A stretch of 64,000 bases of DNA from contig JADANN010000148.1 in assembly GCA_018806985.1 (NCBI GenBank), forward strand, positions 372,001 through 436,000, read 5' to 3'. This DNA comes from Angiostrongylus vasorum (Eukaryota; Nematoda; Chromadorea; Rhabditida; Metastrongylidae). The notes under the pieces were generated by a model. It was not told the DNA's origin. It did no database searches and saw nothing but the letters and a program-made list of their open reading frames with translations. The translations under genes were made by a program, and so were the position numbers. Positions 1 to 12,009 of the stretch are shown one piece after another. Each line of letters begins with the position of its first letter. Within the stretch, counting starts at the first letter, position 1.

Positions 1-3000
1 ATTAAAATGAAGACCAGTTTGTAAAAAACCACCTCATGGAGACTATTATATCCCTGGTAAACAATCTGGGCTGATTGATGTTTCTAGTGAATGATTTGAA
101 CTGATATCTAAATCAAGATTAACTTTAATTTTACACACCTTCAACCACTGACCCTACAATGGGACACATTGTAGAAATTGTAGAAACCTCTAATTCAAAA
201 TTGCCAGAAACCATCAATGTATTCACTCATTGGGGGTAATGACAAGCAAGCGAGCAAACAAAACAATACAAAAAACATGTTAACTAGCTCTTGTACGAGG
301 TTCTATATCCTCCTTTCCGACAAGGTAATTCGAGTAGGTAACGTATAGAGTGGCTGGATAGTGGCCAGTGAACCAAACAACTTCACGGCTGGTCAGTTTT
401 ATTTTACAGAAGTACTACCTCATCAGCTATTCTGTGCCGTGACACCGGCCATCTTGCATAAAGTATGGATGAAAAGGGTTTGTGTATCGGAGGGAATGTC
501 TTCGTTCCGACGACCCCCCTATGGCGAGCAATTCTATAGCTAGACAAACTGAAAGAATTCGCTCCGATGCCGTCAATCCGAATTGCGAAAAGAATTACAT
601 GTTATGTTCACAGTCTTGTTCTCTATGAGAAACTCAGCTGAACTGCCACCTGGTGCGAGATTTGGCAGAAAGGGCATGAATCTTTATGAAATGTTACTAG
701 TGCGGTTAACAAGTTGGACGTAAAAAGATCCTTAATTCAGCAGTTAAACAAGGGTGGAACCAGTTCATAAAAAAGTTCGCAAATGATTATTCCAAACGTG
801 GAAAAATCAATCTACGAAAACGAAATTGAGAGGTGAGTTAAGCATAGAAACACTTTGACCACATGCTCATAGAATAATGAGTGTCATTTATTCCACTCAA
901 ACGCTTTTTCGCAGGCTTTCCATTACAACTAAGTTCAGATTGTGTATGAATTTCTTCCAGATATCCAAAGATTCTTGGTTAATCTAAGTCAAACACACAG
1001 TTTATTTCGAATGGAAAAAGAAAACTAGAAGCACAATGATATCTTGAAGTGACTCAATCGAAGAAATTTTGAAGTCACGATGAAGAAAATCACTGGGAAA
1101 AAACTTACTGGCCAAGTTTCAATTCCTGCACTTGAACATCTACGAACTGTTCAAAAAACGCTAGTGGGTCCTATAGCGAATAGGACTAGTGTAAGATAAA
1201 AATACATTGTAACAATGTAAATCTTCGTCTAGGCGTCGTCAACCATCACAATACAGATGGATGGATATCTGAAAACACTTCATTACTAGGTCTACACAGT
1301 GTAGTGCAAGGAAAAAGTACTTGGATATCACACATAGTGCTGAAAGAAGATTAAGAAACGAGATTTTGAGAATGATGGGGATCTAAGAGCGGTTGCAAAT
1401 AAGAGGAAAAAAAGCACTGAATCGGAAAACAGGAGCGCCGTCGTCAAACAGTGAGAGCTGTCAGCTATGGGTCCTTCACGTATTGAATCCAGGTGATCAA
1501 CTCCTGTTTGTCATTTGAAGAACTCGTGCTTCCAATTTCGGTAGGACTCTGTTTAAATGGGCTTTTACCTGAAACCCCTTCTAAAATCCTTCTGGCTGTG
1601 AATATAGCATGCCTTAACACAATCAAGAGACGATTCGTGAAGAAAAAACGCTAAAGTAATCCGACCAAGAAAAGTGCTTAGGTGGGGAAAAAAGCTAGGC
1701 AGACTTACAATTTCACCAAGCTTAATTGCTATGTTAGGATTTTTTTCTATAAGAATTTTTTAAAGGACTACATTTTATGAAATACTCTGAAACACAGTAC
1801 CCTCAAGTTTCTTGGGCATCGACGCAACAACTATTTATTTTCAAGCTAAATAAACTAGTTCTTCAGAAGAGGCTAGAAAGTCATCGCGAGGAGCAGTTCT
1901 CGACTTAGCGAATCAGAGAGGTGGCAAAAACCAAAATCTGGCCAGGTTTCAATTTTTTTCGATCTTATTTTACAGCAGAGAACATTGTTGTAAAAACGTG
2001 TTGCCTCTATATACTTTCAGACTATTTTCTGGTTGGTTCATCCTAATCTTCACGATACGTCAGTTTGTCGGTAACACCCAACGGACAAATAACCAATGGA
2101 GCGAATGAAAATGACTGAATGGCAGAAAAATAATTGATGTATAAAGAAGAAAAAGAGAAAGAGATGCATGGCCTTGACATGTTGTTTAATTGGCTCGTAC
2201 ATCTGTACGTTGGCCGTCCGATGACAGACAGAGCATGTGAACGGCGTCGAGCCGCAGAAATCCAAGATGTCTACTCAGAGTGCTAATAAATTACTACGAG
2301 AGTTCTCACAAGTGGTCGCAAACGATCGAGTTGTTGACTGCGAAACAGAGAAGGCTATAAATTCATCGTCGAAATTTACGACACGACGTCAGCACTGGAG
2401 AGTGATAACGATTGTTTACATATTGTAGAATTGCATAAAGTGAACTACTAGTTTGCAGAAGTAAAAAAAATCGTGAATGCAAAACTGTCGGCTGGATATA
2501 TAAGTTCTTGTGGCATTAGGACGAATGCATGCAACGTGGGACACCGCCCCGTGCAAGAATAGTAGGGACCCGCCCCTGGGACTAAGTCATCGCAGTCTGG
2601 CCAGAACACCGACTAAACCGAGATAAGATGATGTCAGAGAGAGAAAACACTCAATGAAGAAGAGGTTTCTTGCGAACTCCGATGAGATGAGACAATTCTA
2701 CAAATGCTTCGAATTCGGAAATATTGCATGTCTGTGGAAGTGTATTTGCAAGTACTTGTTTTGGTAATGGAAAAGAAAACACGCGTGCAACATGAAGCGG
2801 TTGTTTATTTTGACATCGGTTTGACAAACTGCAACTAAAAACCACCGAAAAGCGCTTAAATCAACTTATATTTCATTCTAACGATTAGAGAATTGATAAG
2901 AGATCAAGTTACGCAACCTTTCAACGGTAACATTATCGAACAGTTGTGGATCATTTTAATGCTTAAACACAAATTCCAGAAGAGCCCACCACTAATAGAA

Positions 3001-3127
3001 AAGTTGACAGCACCACCGATACAAAAAGTGCACAATTCGCTTTTTTTTTCTACACGATCTTGGCACCACATATATTGTGTGCATCCAACACTTCTTTGAT
3101 TCGATTCGTTTTGTGGCACCCATCATT
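1..3127. other. No gene recognised (AT-rich intergenic)
   Basis: Only short, unrelated open frames occur here and none has recognisable domain motifs. I see no mariner, PLE, RTE or SINE signature, no tRNA and no long tandem array. A C-rich patch near 2540-2585 repeats a CGCCCC word but shows no other structure. Confidence 0.6.
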
Positions 3128-3430
3128 CCCGGCTGCTTTTAGATTTGCTTTCGGGTTCGGTTGCTGAACAAGAAATTTTGGGTCTTTGTTGGATCTTAGT
3201 GGGGTTCATTCCTTCTAGAATCCCAGATAACCATGTGCAGATGTTCCCAGATCTCCACTACAGGCTGCTATCATGCTTTTTAAATGGAGAAAGTTTCCAA
3301 GACAAATGGAGCACCAATTTCCCGAACCCAAGAGCATTGGAGGCTTGGAGGAACCGCTGTGGGTCGAACAAGGGCCTTGTGCTTACAGAATGACATTCCT
3401 ACTGCTGTGCTACCCGTGCCCATAAAGAGG
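3128..3430 (-). repeat. tRNA-derived SINE, old copy (family B/C)
   Basis: On the minus strand the head has RNA polymerase III promoter-like boxes. An A-box-like TAGCACAGCAG lies at 3402-3412 and a B-box-like GTTCGACCC at 3361-3369. The body then runs toward lower coordinates and includes the word AAATTGGTGC (about 3313-3325), which also occurs in the better-preserved SINEs at 33.9 and 63.1 kb. The tail is diverged and its end is approximate. Confidence 0.6.
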
Positions 3431-6400
3431 TAACACTTCGTTGAAAACACAACGTTGTTGAAATTTTATCTTCTCATCATGGCCTATAGGGCTGTTAGCC
3501 TCAGGAGAACATCGTGGCTCAGACAGATCTACTTTTTTTCTTCCGAGATGTTTGATATTGACGAAGAGCATTTGATAGATAGATTGAAGAAGTCTCGTGA
3601 AAGATAATCACACCGAGAAAGCTGTGGAAACGTGGGTTGACAACGCCGTTGTGCGTCTCCGTGATTTCGACATATGTTAGATTCGTCTTCATCTGGAGCA
3701 TGGAGGACAATTGACGAAAAAAAAGAGAGTAGGGTTTCAGTAAAACGAGAAAAAAAATTCCTGTGCGTGTATTCATCGAAAATCTTCGGTAATTGATTTA
3801 TTAGCGAACAGATGTGTCCACAAGCTGGCTCAACGTACTTTTGATAGTGCAAGACGAGAACAGAATGGCAGATTTCGGCGATGATTCGCATCCAGTTACT
3901 CATTTAGGTATATTTTATACTAGCTTTTGAAGCACTGTCTACTTTTGAGACATCTCGATGAAAGTCGGATGCGTCTTTCTCTAAATGAGGATTGCCGTAA
4001 TCAAAATTGAAAAATATCCCTTCAAATGAGATTGTTCGGTTTATAATAAACTATACAATTTCTGGCTACCTTTCTGGAAAGTGTAGGTCGACTCAGTCAT
4101 CTATTACTCACTTCTCTGGGCTAATCTGAAGAAAATCCTCTCCATTCTATTAAGAATAAGAAATACTGTTAAATATCTATGAAAGGGGAAGAGTAGGAAC
4201 CAATTTCATCTCGAGGTGGTAGCATATGACGCTAAATTAGTGTTCCGGTTTGGAATTGGGTAAGACGATGAATGTAAATTAGACTTGGCTACGAGTTCCA
4301 AGGACCACTTGGTCGAAAAGCCGATATTTTATGCGACCCAGGGGGCTTTTCTAGCAGCTCAATTACTCTTTCGTCATACCTTGTAACCAAACAATCTACC
4401 CGGGACCAACGATTGCTTCAAAACGTGCATCTGTTCTTCGTTAAGGACACATTTACCGACCTGACCTCATGTTAAGAACAAAGAGTGCTGCCACCCAGCG
4501 TTGGAGAACAATACTACTGCCTCACTTCAACGATGAAAAAGCGATGATAGACTTCCGACGGTGTCATCATCAAACTTGAGAGGGTAACGGTTTTATTACT
4601 TCTTATCCTTAAGAATTAACCGTTATGGAAACATACTAATAGATGAGTTTGAAAGCTGAATGACTGAAAATATATAGAGGGAGGATCAATAGACAAAAAA
4701 ACTCGAATCGAAACATGGCCATAAGGAGGTGCTCCAAATATGACCAAGCTTATTCGCATGCAAGTAAATGACGAAAGTCTCCTAGATAACTGGCACAGGT
4801 CTCAAGAAAACGACTGTGTAATCTTAACAAATACCTTGTAAGAGTAACGATGTCCCACAGGTGTTACATTTCTAAGAGTTCTCCCAAACAGCAAGCAAAT
4901 TCTTTAATTGAATACTTCATTTGTAATTGGCTCCGTGTAAAATATATTCTTACCCAAAACTGAGTTGTAAAATCTATCTCGAAAACACGTGCGTTTTATT
5001 CAAGCATTCATTAGAATTTGCGGAAGTTTAATATCCGTTGTGCAAAAGATAAGATTTTTCTAAAGCTTGAATCAGACTTCAGGCTAAAATAGCCCACTGG
5101 GAAAATTGTGTTAGATACCTAAGAAAGAGTAAGAGATGGCAGTTAAATCCACATCCAAGAGAATTATTGGAAAACAGTATGTTGCCAATCGGAAACTACC
5201 ACAACAGAAAAGATTCGTGGACCAACGAACCAAATCTTTCGATAGTTTGTAGTGCAAATAAAGTCGAAAATAACACAAAGACTAAAATCGAGCGCTATCC
5301 TTTGGTACTTCTGAAGAGCTACTGAGAATGTCGGAGCGACTGACGATGATGGTGACCGTGGTCGGGGTTGTGGCAAGTATTCCGATTGGCTTGGAGAACA
5401 CCGTTCGGTGACAAACTGCCTTTCTTTTCAGCGGTCACGAACGAAGAACTGAAGGCCGAAGAAATGTGTTCGTCGATGATTCGGTCAGTCAACAATTGAA
5501 CTACGCCCTACTCATAACACGACAGCTACGTTACTCAGTGCAGCGTAATTGAACGTAACGTACACCCAGTTATAAAAAGCCAACGGGAATTGCTGTTCTC
5601 TCCTTTTCGAAGTCTTCGAAGACTTTTCACTTGACCTGCCCGGCACACTACGACCTATTCACTTCTTTACAATTGCTTAAGAGCATTTTCCTCGCTGTCA
5701 CAAATAAGTGATTTAACGGACCGTAATATATTAGTGGTTCTTTAAGCAGATTGGAAAGTGAATTTTGATGCTCGCGAAAAGTGGAAAAGTGGTTGTTCAA
5801 GTGACAACTTCTTGTTAGGATTTGGAGTCGGAACTTTCAGCCTTAAGAGAAAAAGCCTCATCAACTCAGATTAGAATTGGTAAAGCCGGTTTTTTAAGTC
5901 ACCTAGTCCTTCTTATATTTCCCTAGATTGATTTTTTTCCTGTAATTTTGTTCAAAAAACAATAAAAAGTTGCTGGAGATTTCTTAAAGTTGTGGTTCAT
6001 TCAAATTCGGTTGCGGGAGAGGAACGGTACACTGTCACCAAATAGCATCACCGGTTTGTCGTTTGCTTTTTGGAGCAGTGCGCTAAGTGAAAGTACCTCC
6101 TTTTCTTGCATGAACTTTTCCTCAAAACAGATTTCCTTAAATGTGGATGTCTCATTAACACACAACCGTCGACTGAATAAGGTTTTGCCTTTTGTAGCAT
6201 TGAAATTTTAAATGGAGAGAAAGGAAAACACTGTTAGCGCAATTCCCGCTCTCTCGTCATCATTCTGCACTTGTACGTAAGTCATTTTTGTACTTATCAG
6301 CATGGTTTTTCTTCAGTTTCGCATAGTGTTTTCACTTACGAAGGCAAAAAGCTTGGCGCTTCGATGACACATCAATTCCGCGTTGAATTTCTCTCTAATC

Positions 6401-7270
6401 AGTGGCAGGCGAAAAATGCTGGAGAACCTCGATTACGGTGACTTTTTTTCAGCTTTTTTATACGAAAAGTTTCACGTTGTTTTTTGATTTTTTAGCATAT
6501 CGTTCGCATGTCGTACGAGTTGCCGTTCTCGTTAGAAGGTGATGCTTTTGTGTGGCGTGGACGAATGTGTTCTCTCAGGAAACATTGTCTCATTGGCTTT
6601 CGAATGGCTTTAACGGCACTTTAGACCAAAGCAGCTTTAAATGCTTTGAATTTTTTCCCGGTTTTAAAAATGGAAGTGTGCGGTGGTAAGTGCGAAAATA
6701 CGCTGTTTTTTACCCCGTCCACTACTGCCTTTACTACTTGACTCTGTGGATTGCATGTCAATACAAGCCTTCCAGGCTCTGAAAAATGGCGAATACGCCA
6801 AAATGCTGGTCATTGTGGAAGAAATATAGCATAGAAATATTGATGTATCACTTAGAATGGGAACATTCAGTCATTGAGTCACTGTCGCATACTCGTTTAC
6901 CTGCTAAAACCTATGACATCCGCAGTTCATTTTGCGTCGAATCTTGTAGAAAGTTCATTTGTGGAAGGTAATGTGTCGCGCAATTGTGAAATGAAAACGC
7001 GTACATTAAAAAAAAGAGCAATGAAATGTTGGAATTGTGCTTTCTGAGTTGAGAATGTACAGCGCGGCTGGCGAAGCGCTGTAAAACTGTTCTTTTGCTT
7101 TCGAACACGAGAGGTACGTGAACTGGTCCTTTAATGATGAATGAGCGCGATACAAACTGTCTAAGGTTCTAAATCCACCATGACCACAGCAAATAATTCT
7201 CTCCATCCCAAAAAGACTGCTTTTGGCTTTTCAACCTGTAAGCTTGAAGAAATGTTTAAGCAGATTTTCA
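3431..7270. other. No gene recognised
   Basis: The longest open frame (minus, 3529-3903) has no recognisable motif, overlaps a second frame and has no codon bias that I can see. The rest is AT-rich sequence with poly-T tracts. I could not assign any of it to the repeat families found elsewhere in the window. Confidence 0.5.
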
Positions 7271-7274
7271 TAGA

Positions 7275-7463
7275 CTATTCACTGAACGGGTACTGATGCC
7301 GTTCAATGCTCCCAAGGTCCACGTTCAACTTCCGGGGTAGCAGATCCGTGACCCCTCCCTGTCTCAGGAGATTGGTGGCAAACATATCGAAGATACGCTC
7401 GCTCCCTACAGCACACAAAAGCAGGTACTCACCTGTCAGGAAGATCTGGGAACGTCTTAGCAC
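7275..7463 (-). CDS. Possible orphan exon, unrecognised protein
   Basis: This minus-strand frame of about 62 codons stands out from its AT-rich surroundings. It is locally GC-rich, and most third codon positions are G or C (for example ATC TTC, GCC ACC, CTC CTG, CCC CGG AAG), as in real coding DNA. The encoded stretch contains RIFDMFATNLLRQGGVTDLL. A TTCCCAG acceptor-like site lies just inside the frame (about 7444-7450), followed by TGACAG/GTGAGT, which could serve as acceptor or donor. The frame ends in TAG at 7275-7277. I do not recognise the family. It may be a lone exon, a gene fragment or a repeat; no flanking exons were found. Confidence 0.25.
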   Translation of the reverse strand: MLRRSQIFLTGEYLLLCAVGSERIFDMFATNLLRQGGVTDLLPRKLNVDLGSIERHQYPFSE

Positions 7464-7599
7464 TGTTATTCTGGCATTTCAGGGAGAATAACTCGATCAG
7501 CAATTAATGAGATCCATTGAGAAAATCATTTTCTCTTTTCTCTTTTTATTTTTTCAAGCAAAAAAAATTCTCAAGCAGCAGCCGAACCAACACGCAAAA

Positions 7600-7670
7600 A
7601 TCCGATAATTCATGGGTGATGGATGCGAGAAAACGAATCGAATGCAAGAAGTAGCTGGGATCTGCACAGA
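7600..7670 (+). repeat. SINE family C 3' tail fragment
   Basis: The stretch matches the family C tail: a GATGGATGCGAG word, an AACGAATCGAATGC word and AAGTAGCTGGGATC. The same order is seen in the fuller copy near 34190-34245. The head is missing or too diverged to see. Confidence 0.55.
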
Positions 7671-8277
7671 AGATTTGAAGAGGAGTCGTTTAAAAAAAGT
7701 TGGTGACTTATTTTTTGGCACAGATTTCTTTTCAAACGATCGATCTGCATTGTTGTGGTTTGTACCCATTAGTCCAGCGTGCATTCTACAAGGGTTTAAG
7801 GCGTTAATAGGATGGCGACGTTTTGTTGCTTTAGAAAAATCGCACGCACTTTTCACCTCCTTTCTTGTCGCAACTGTGGCCGTAGTTTAGTTACATCTGA
7901 ATTCTAATCTACAGCCGTGAGTTGCATTGTGCAACCTTATGGCCACCTGGTTTGACATCTATCCGGTGACGACACGAAAATTATTGGCAAAAAGTAATTG
8001 TTAGTACAAAAGTAGTGATGCATTTTGCAGTAATGGAAGCTACAAACAAATTTTTACAGCAAACGTCTTGTACTCACCGCACTGCTACTGCCCACTAATT
8101 TGAAAGCTTACTTTTATACAATTCCCCGCATAATACTTGTGAAACTTAATCTATAATGACCTTGGATTTGTTGAAATGGGACACAAGAGCATGAAAGTAG
8201 CATCGTTTTTTGCATCCTATCTTCTTCAGTTTATATTTGGCGCCATAGCAGCGGTGATAGATAGCAAAGAATGAAGT

Positions 8278-8480
8278 TTTGACGTTTATAAATCTCTTAG
8301 GGACTCGCCATGCAGCCGACTACATTAAGCACCGTAGATGTAAAATTATGCATATTTGGCGTATGAAATGACGTTCTACAAAATGCCGATACATCAAGAA
8401 GTGTTTCTATCGTCCCATTCAAGTTTGTTACTATTTTGATGGTGCCGGAAAGATCGAGAGGTTAGTGAATTCTGACCGAG
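8278..8480 (-). repeat. SINE family B, diverged copy
   Basis: Read against the copies at 20.3 and 27.2 kb, this region keeps the same order of words: GACGTTTATAAATC, ACTCGCCATGCA, a GACT-ACATTAAGCACCG block and a GCATATTTGGC block. No intact A or B box remains, so only the body is supported. Confidence 0.5.
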
Positions 8481-8639
8481 TGAGCGAACCAATTACATAA
8501 AAAACAGCGATATAAACTCGTGGTACCAACGAAACAGGCGAAGAGAGCTTACCGAACGCGCAGTGTGCAGGTGGTTCTCTATTTCGTACTGGGTTTATGA
8601 GTTTTCTTTACGCAGAAGGTTGAAGGTGTCTCGAAGCTG

Positions 8640-8945
8640 TTAATCGAAAAAACAGCTTTAAAACCCCAACGTGTTCACAATTCAGCAATCGGCACCTCAT
8701 TTAGAAGAGTTTGCAAAAAGCGAAAAAACCTCGTTGAATTGTTGGTGCATGAATTGGACGAATTGCAACGAGATTATCGTCACGAAGTCTGTTCGGCATT
8801 TCTTTTGCACGAGAAAAAAGACCCATTTCTCGGTCGCGTGGTGACGAACGATGAAAAAATGGATCTACCGATAACGTTCAGCTTAATGCTTAACGGACAT
8901 AAAGCTCTTAAGGACTTTCCAAAGCTTATTTTGCATGGAAAACAT
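8640..8945 (+). pseudogene. Internal fragment of a mariner transposase
   Basis: The translated stretch around 8690-8870 aligns by eye to the region between the helix-turn-helix and the first catalytic Asp of mariner transposases. KKRKNLVELLVHELDELQ corresponds to the KKLDKWVPHEL segment. FLLHEKKDPFLGRVVTNDEK corresponds to the LLRNKTDRFLDRFVT-DEKW segment, and the first catalytic Asp is kept. It differs strongly from the mariner copy that starts just downstream, so it is either a separate subfamily or much older. It has no start, no C-terminal half and no visible terminal repeat. The neighbouring mariner may have inserted into it, since similarity stops at about 8945 where the next 5' terminal repeat begins. 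Confidence 0.65.
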
Positions 8946-8946
8946 T

Positions 8947-10246
8947 CAGTTGTATTTTTAAATGAACGAGGGTTTTGAAACATTTCTTGTTTTAATGTAT
9001 TTTTTATAAATGCAATTTTCTTCATGCTTTGCAACATTGTATATCATTGAAGGGCCAAATATTATATTCTTCCTGAACACATTTTTAAATTTTGTCAAAA
9101 TTGGACTTACTTTACCACTTTTTAAGCCTTGCACATTTAGATGTCAAGAAGGAATTTTCGTCAATTTTTTTATGGGTTCAAACTCGGTCAAAGAACAGCA
9201 GAGACGGCTCGATGCATTAATGAAGTTTGGCGTGAATGTAGTGTTGGTCAGTCAACAATGCAAACATGGTTCCGGAAATTCCGATCTAGGAATTTCGACC
9301 TCGAAGATAAAGACGGCCGCGGACGTTCCACTGAACTTGATGACGATGAATTGAAGGCACTAGTGGAAGTAAGCACGCGAACAACTGTTCAAGAGCTTGC
9401 AGAACGGCTTGGCGTAAGCACAGGAACAATTTCCACCAACACTAATTGCATAGGAAAGAAAAAAAAACTCGACAAGTGGGTGCCGCACGAATTAAACGAT
9501 AATCAAAAACATCGCCGTTTTGAAGTGTCGTCTGCTCTTATCCTGCGCAACAAAACCGACCGTTTTCTTGATCGATTTGTGACGTGCAATGAGAAGTGGA
9601 TTCAGTACAACAACTGGCGACGTTCAACTCAATCGTTGGATTGTGATGAGGCTCCAGAGCAATTCCCAAAGCAAAATTGCACCAAAAAAAGGTTATGGTG
9701 AGCATAACCTACTGCAATTTTGTTTGGTGATCTTTTGTTTTTTGCGAGTTTGGTTTTTCTGCAGCTGGGCTGATTCATCACAGCTTTTTTTTAATCCGGT
9801 TGAAACGATTACGGCAGAGAAGTACTGCCAATACATCGACGAAATGCACCGTAAATTCCAGCAACAACGACCGGCATTAGTCAACAGAAAAGGATCAGTT
9901 GTTCTCCATGACAACGCCCTGCTTCATGTTGCGGGACCAGTGCTGCAGAAGTTGAACGAGTTGGGCTACGAAACTTTGCCTCATCCACCATATTCATCAG
10001 ACCTCTCTTCTACCGACGATCACTTTTCCAAGCATTTTGACAACTTTCGGGGCAAGAAATGCTTCACCAACCACGACGACGCAAAAAAATGCCTTCAACG
10101 AATTTATCGCTCCCAGAACTGTAGAATTTTATGCAACTGGAATGAATAAACTTGTTTCGTGTTTGCCAAATGGTAGATTCAAATGGTTTTTGTCTCGATT
10201 AATAAAGTTCTGTTTGAAGCGAGTTATGGCATTTTAAATAATATAA
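8947..10246 (+). mobile_element. mariner-family DNA transposon, nearly full length, inactive
   Basis: A Tc1/mariner-superfamily cut-and-paste element. A diverged 5' terminal repeat lies at about 8947-8982 and resembles the 3' terminal repeat of the copy at 36.3 kb. The transposase reads from about 9141. The 3' terminal repeat is missing: similarity breaks at about 10246 where a family E element begins. The GATTAATAAAG 3' non-coding block at about 10196-10206 is shared with the copy ending at 36.3 kb. Confidence 0.85.
9141..10149 (+). pseudogene. mariner transposase, frameshifted (DD34D type)
   Basis: The first frame (9141-9701) holds the two helix-turn-helix DNA-binding units (about residues 1-110), the linker KKKKLDKWVPHELNDNQ and the start of the catalytic domain. 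The second frame (from about 9700 to 10149) carries the rest, including SVVLHDNALLH with the second Asp and HPPYSSDLSSTDDHF with the third. The first catalytic Asp of the usual TCDEKW box is Asn here (TCNEKW, about 9583-9600), so even a repaired reading frame should be catalytically dead. The frame break is near 9690-9715, where the usual MVTVWWS motif is damaged. The name 'bandit' was given to a hookworm mariner of this general type; I cannot confirm identity without a comparison. Confidence 0.85.
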
Positions 10247-10342
10247 TTTTTTCAAACCGACCTCCATTTATTCTCGGTAGTGAAACAATCAACATGTTTT
10301 CAAATTGTTGAGCTTACCCGGAGGTTGACAAATGTGTTTTTT

Positions 10343-10380
10343 CGGCTAACGTTTCGACGTTTTCGTCTTCATCAGAACCG
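10343..10380 (-). ncRNA. Minimal hammerhead ribozyme-like motif (family E)
   Basis: The minus strand reads CGGTT, CTGATGA, an A, GACG-AAAA-CGTC, GAAA, CGTT, AGCCG. This gives the CUGANGA and GAAA core boxes, a perfect 4-bp stem II, and a 5-bp stem I between CGGUU and AGCCG (one G-U pair). Cleavage would fall after the GUU triplet. Helix III is almost absent and one A is bulged next to stem II. Minimal forms like this are known from Penelope-like elements and are thought to work as dimers. Confidence 0.6.
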
Positions 10381-10671
10381 ATGTGATCTGTGTCGGTGGT
10401 CCACAGTTGTTCCGCTTCTCAATGTGGCGTCTTCGTTGCCAAAAAATTGTTTTGCTAATCGCTTTGTGCCAGCTAACATTACCCCGACTGCTGCAGGGTG
10501 GAACATTCTTTGGAGAACAAACTATTATTAGCGGATAGTCTCATCAAGGAAACTGCCGCGTGTGCATGCTCATTCGTGTGGTGTTCACTGAAGAAGATCC
10601 TGTCTCGGTACGACAACGAAGACGCCACATTGAGAAGCGGAACAACTGTGAACCACCGACACGGATCAGAT

Positions 10672-10709
10672 CGGCTCTGATGAAGACGAAGACGTCGAAA
10701 TGTTAGCCG
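10672..10709 (+). ncRNA. Minimal hammerhead ribozyme-like motif (family E)
   Basis: This is the partner of the motif at 10343-10380 on the other arm. It keeps CTGATGA, stem II GACG/CGTC with an AAGA loop, GAAA, and stem I CGGCT/AGCCG. The helix III position reads TGTT instead of CGTT. Confidence 0.6.
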
Positions 10710-10769
10710 AAATAAATATATTTATCAACCCCATGTAAGCTGAACAATTTGAAAACATGTTAACTAATA

Positions 10770-11735
10770 TACTTCGAAACGCTCAATCACCTAATAGTTA
10801 TAATAATTTTTTCGTTTCCAGCAGGGATAGTCGTTGAAAAAAAAACATTTCATATTGTGTGGGAACGATCGCAACAGAGCACAAAACGCATACAATCTTG
10901 TAAAAAAGTGCAAGAAATTTATCCAGCTTTAATCCATGAAAAGCGTCCAATCCATGGTCAAAGTCCATGGCCCGAAAAGTGCAACCATTTTCGATTAGGC
11001 TATAGTAAATCCTGTGACTAACTACGAATTAAACTGGGTGTTTTAATGAATGCGTGAAAGACAGGGTAGTAGATGATGCGCCCGTCCGACATACATGATA
11101 CTGTGGGAAAGGCTCTAATTAGTAAGCTCTCCAGACGTTATCGAAGAGGTGTGGTTCTGAGCAAACTACCCATTGTCTGCGAACACCAGTTTCAGTCAAA
11201 TTTTTGTTAAATCCGTAAATCTCGTTCTATAATAGGACTTATCAAAAGCAGATTGAACGACTATAACTTGATTTCTTAAGTGAAATGTCTGCATCGACGT
11301 ATATCAAACGATTATTGGGGCAACTTGTTAGAAGTGACTACGACTGCTTTCGCTAATCAAGCCAACACTATGGGCTGCGACTGGGAGGCAAAGAAACAAA
11401 TGGAAAGTGTGCTGGGTCCGCATTATTCGTAAAGACGGAGCCGTCCAAGCAATTAGGGTATATAAACAAGTATGATTGAATTTATGGATCACACCTTTTG
11501 AAGAAAGCATTGCGGTGCATTGTAGATCGAAGAGGATCAATGGAGAGAAAGAGAATTATTCAGTGACTCGCTATTTATGAATTTGTCGTTCACACTGTGG
11601 TCGTCTCTAATGATCCATAAGTTGCATGAAGACTTATTGGTAGGAAAGTGTATGACATTACAGCCACATTTCGGCTAGTCACAAAATGAATCTAATTGTT
11701 AAACAAGAAAAGTATAAAGGTGTGGAGTTTGGCGC
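10770..11735. other. No gene recognised
   Basis: AT-rich sequence with no coding frame that looks real and no assignable repeat. Confidence 0.5.
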
Positions 11736-11739
11736 TGAT

Positions 11740-11995
11740 ACGGGTGCGACATGTATTCGATTCTATTAAGCAATGTGGAGATGTATCAAGTCAGTGTTTT
11801 TGTCCTTCCATCAGACAAGTCTGGTACCACTGCCGATCCCAGAGGGGATAGTAGAATGGTGGGGCTTTGTGAGCCCTGGACGTACGACCGAACCAACGAT
11901 CGAACGAGGTTATATTACATGGCACCCTCTAACCAATACTCTCCAATGCTCTTCACGCACTCCATTTGTTCAATACCGAAAAGAAATAGATTTTG
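11740..11995 (-). repeat. SINE family B, diverged
   Basis: The body words match the 20.3 kb copy: ATGTATTCGATTCTATTAAGCA, split over 11750-11772, then the CAGACAAGTCTGGTACCA block at 11813-11830 and GATCCCAGAGGG at 11835-11846. On the minus strand a B-box-like GTTCGATCG occurs near 11898. The open frames across it are repeat, not gene. Confidence 0.6.
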
Positions 11996-12009
11996 TCGCA
12001 TAGTGTTGT

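Larger units (their letters stand above)
10248..10761. repeat. Family E element, inverted copy with two hammerhead-like motifs
   Basis: Two parts of the same unit lie head to head. The left part (10248-10442) reads on the minus strand and the right part (10443-10761) on the plus strand. Together they form arms of about 150 bp (10292-10440 and 10612-10761) that could fold into a long hairpin. Each arm contains one minimal hammerhead-like core. The left part starts exactly where the mariner copy loses its 3' end. It has no coding capacity: the short open frames across it are not shared with other copies. Confidence 0.75.

Noticed and set aside
3529..3903. 124-codon minus frame
   Set aside because: No domain, no signal peptide and no codon bias; another frame overlaps it. 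Length alone is not enough in AT-rich DNA.
10280..10680. Family E as an ordinary MITE with terminal inverted repeats
   Set aside because: The inverted arms are present in some copies only. The copy at 14.45 kb is a direct unit with short direct repeats at its ends, so inverted structure is not a fixed feature of the family.
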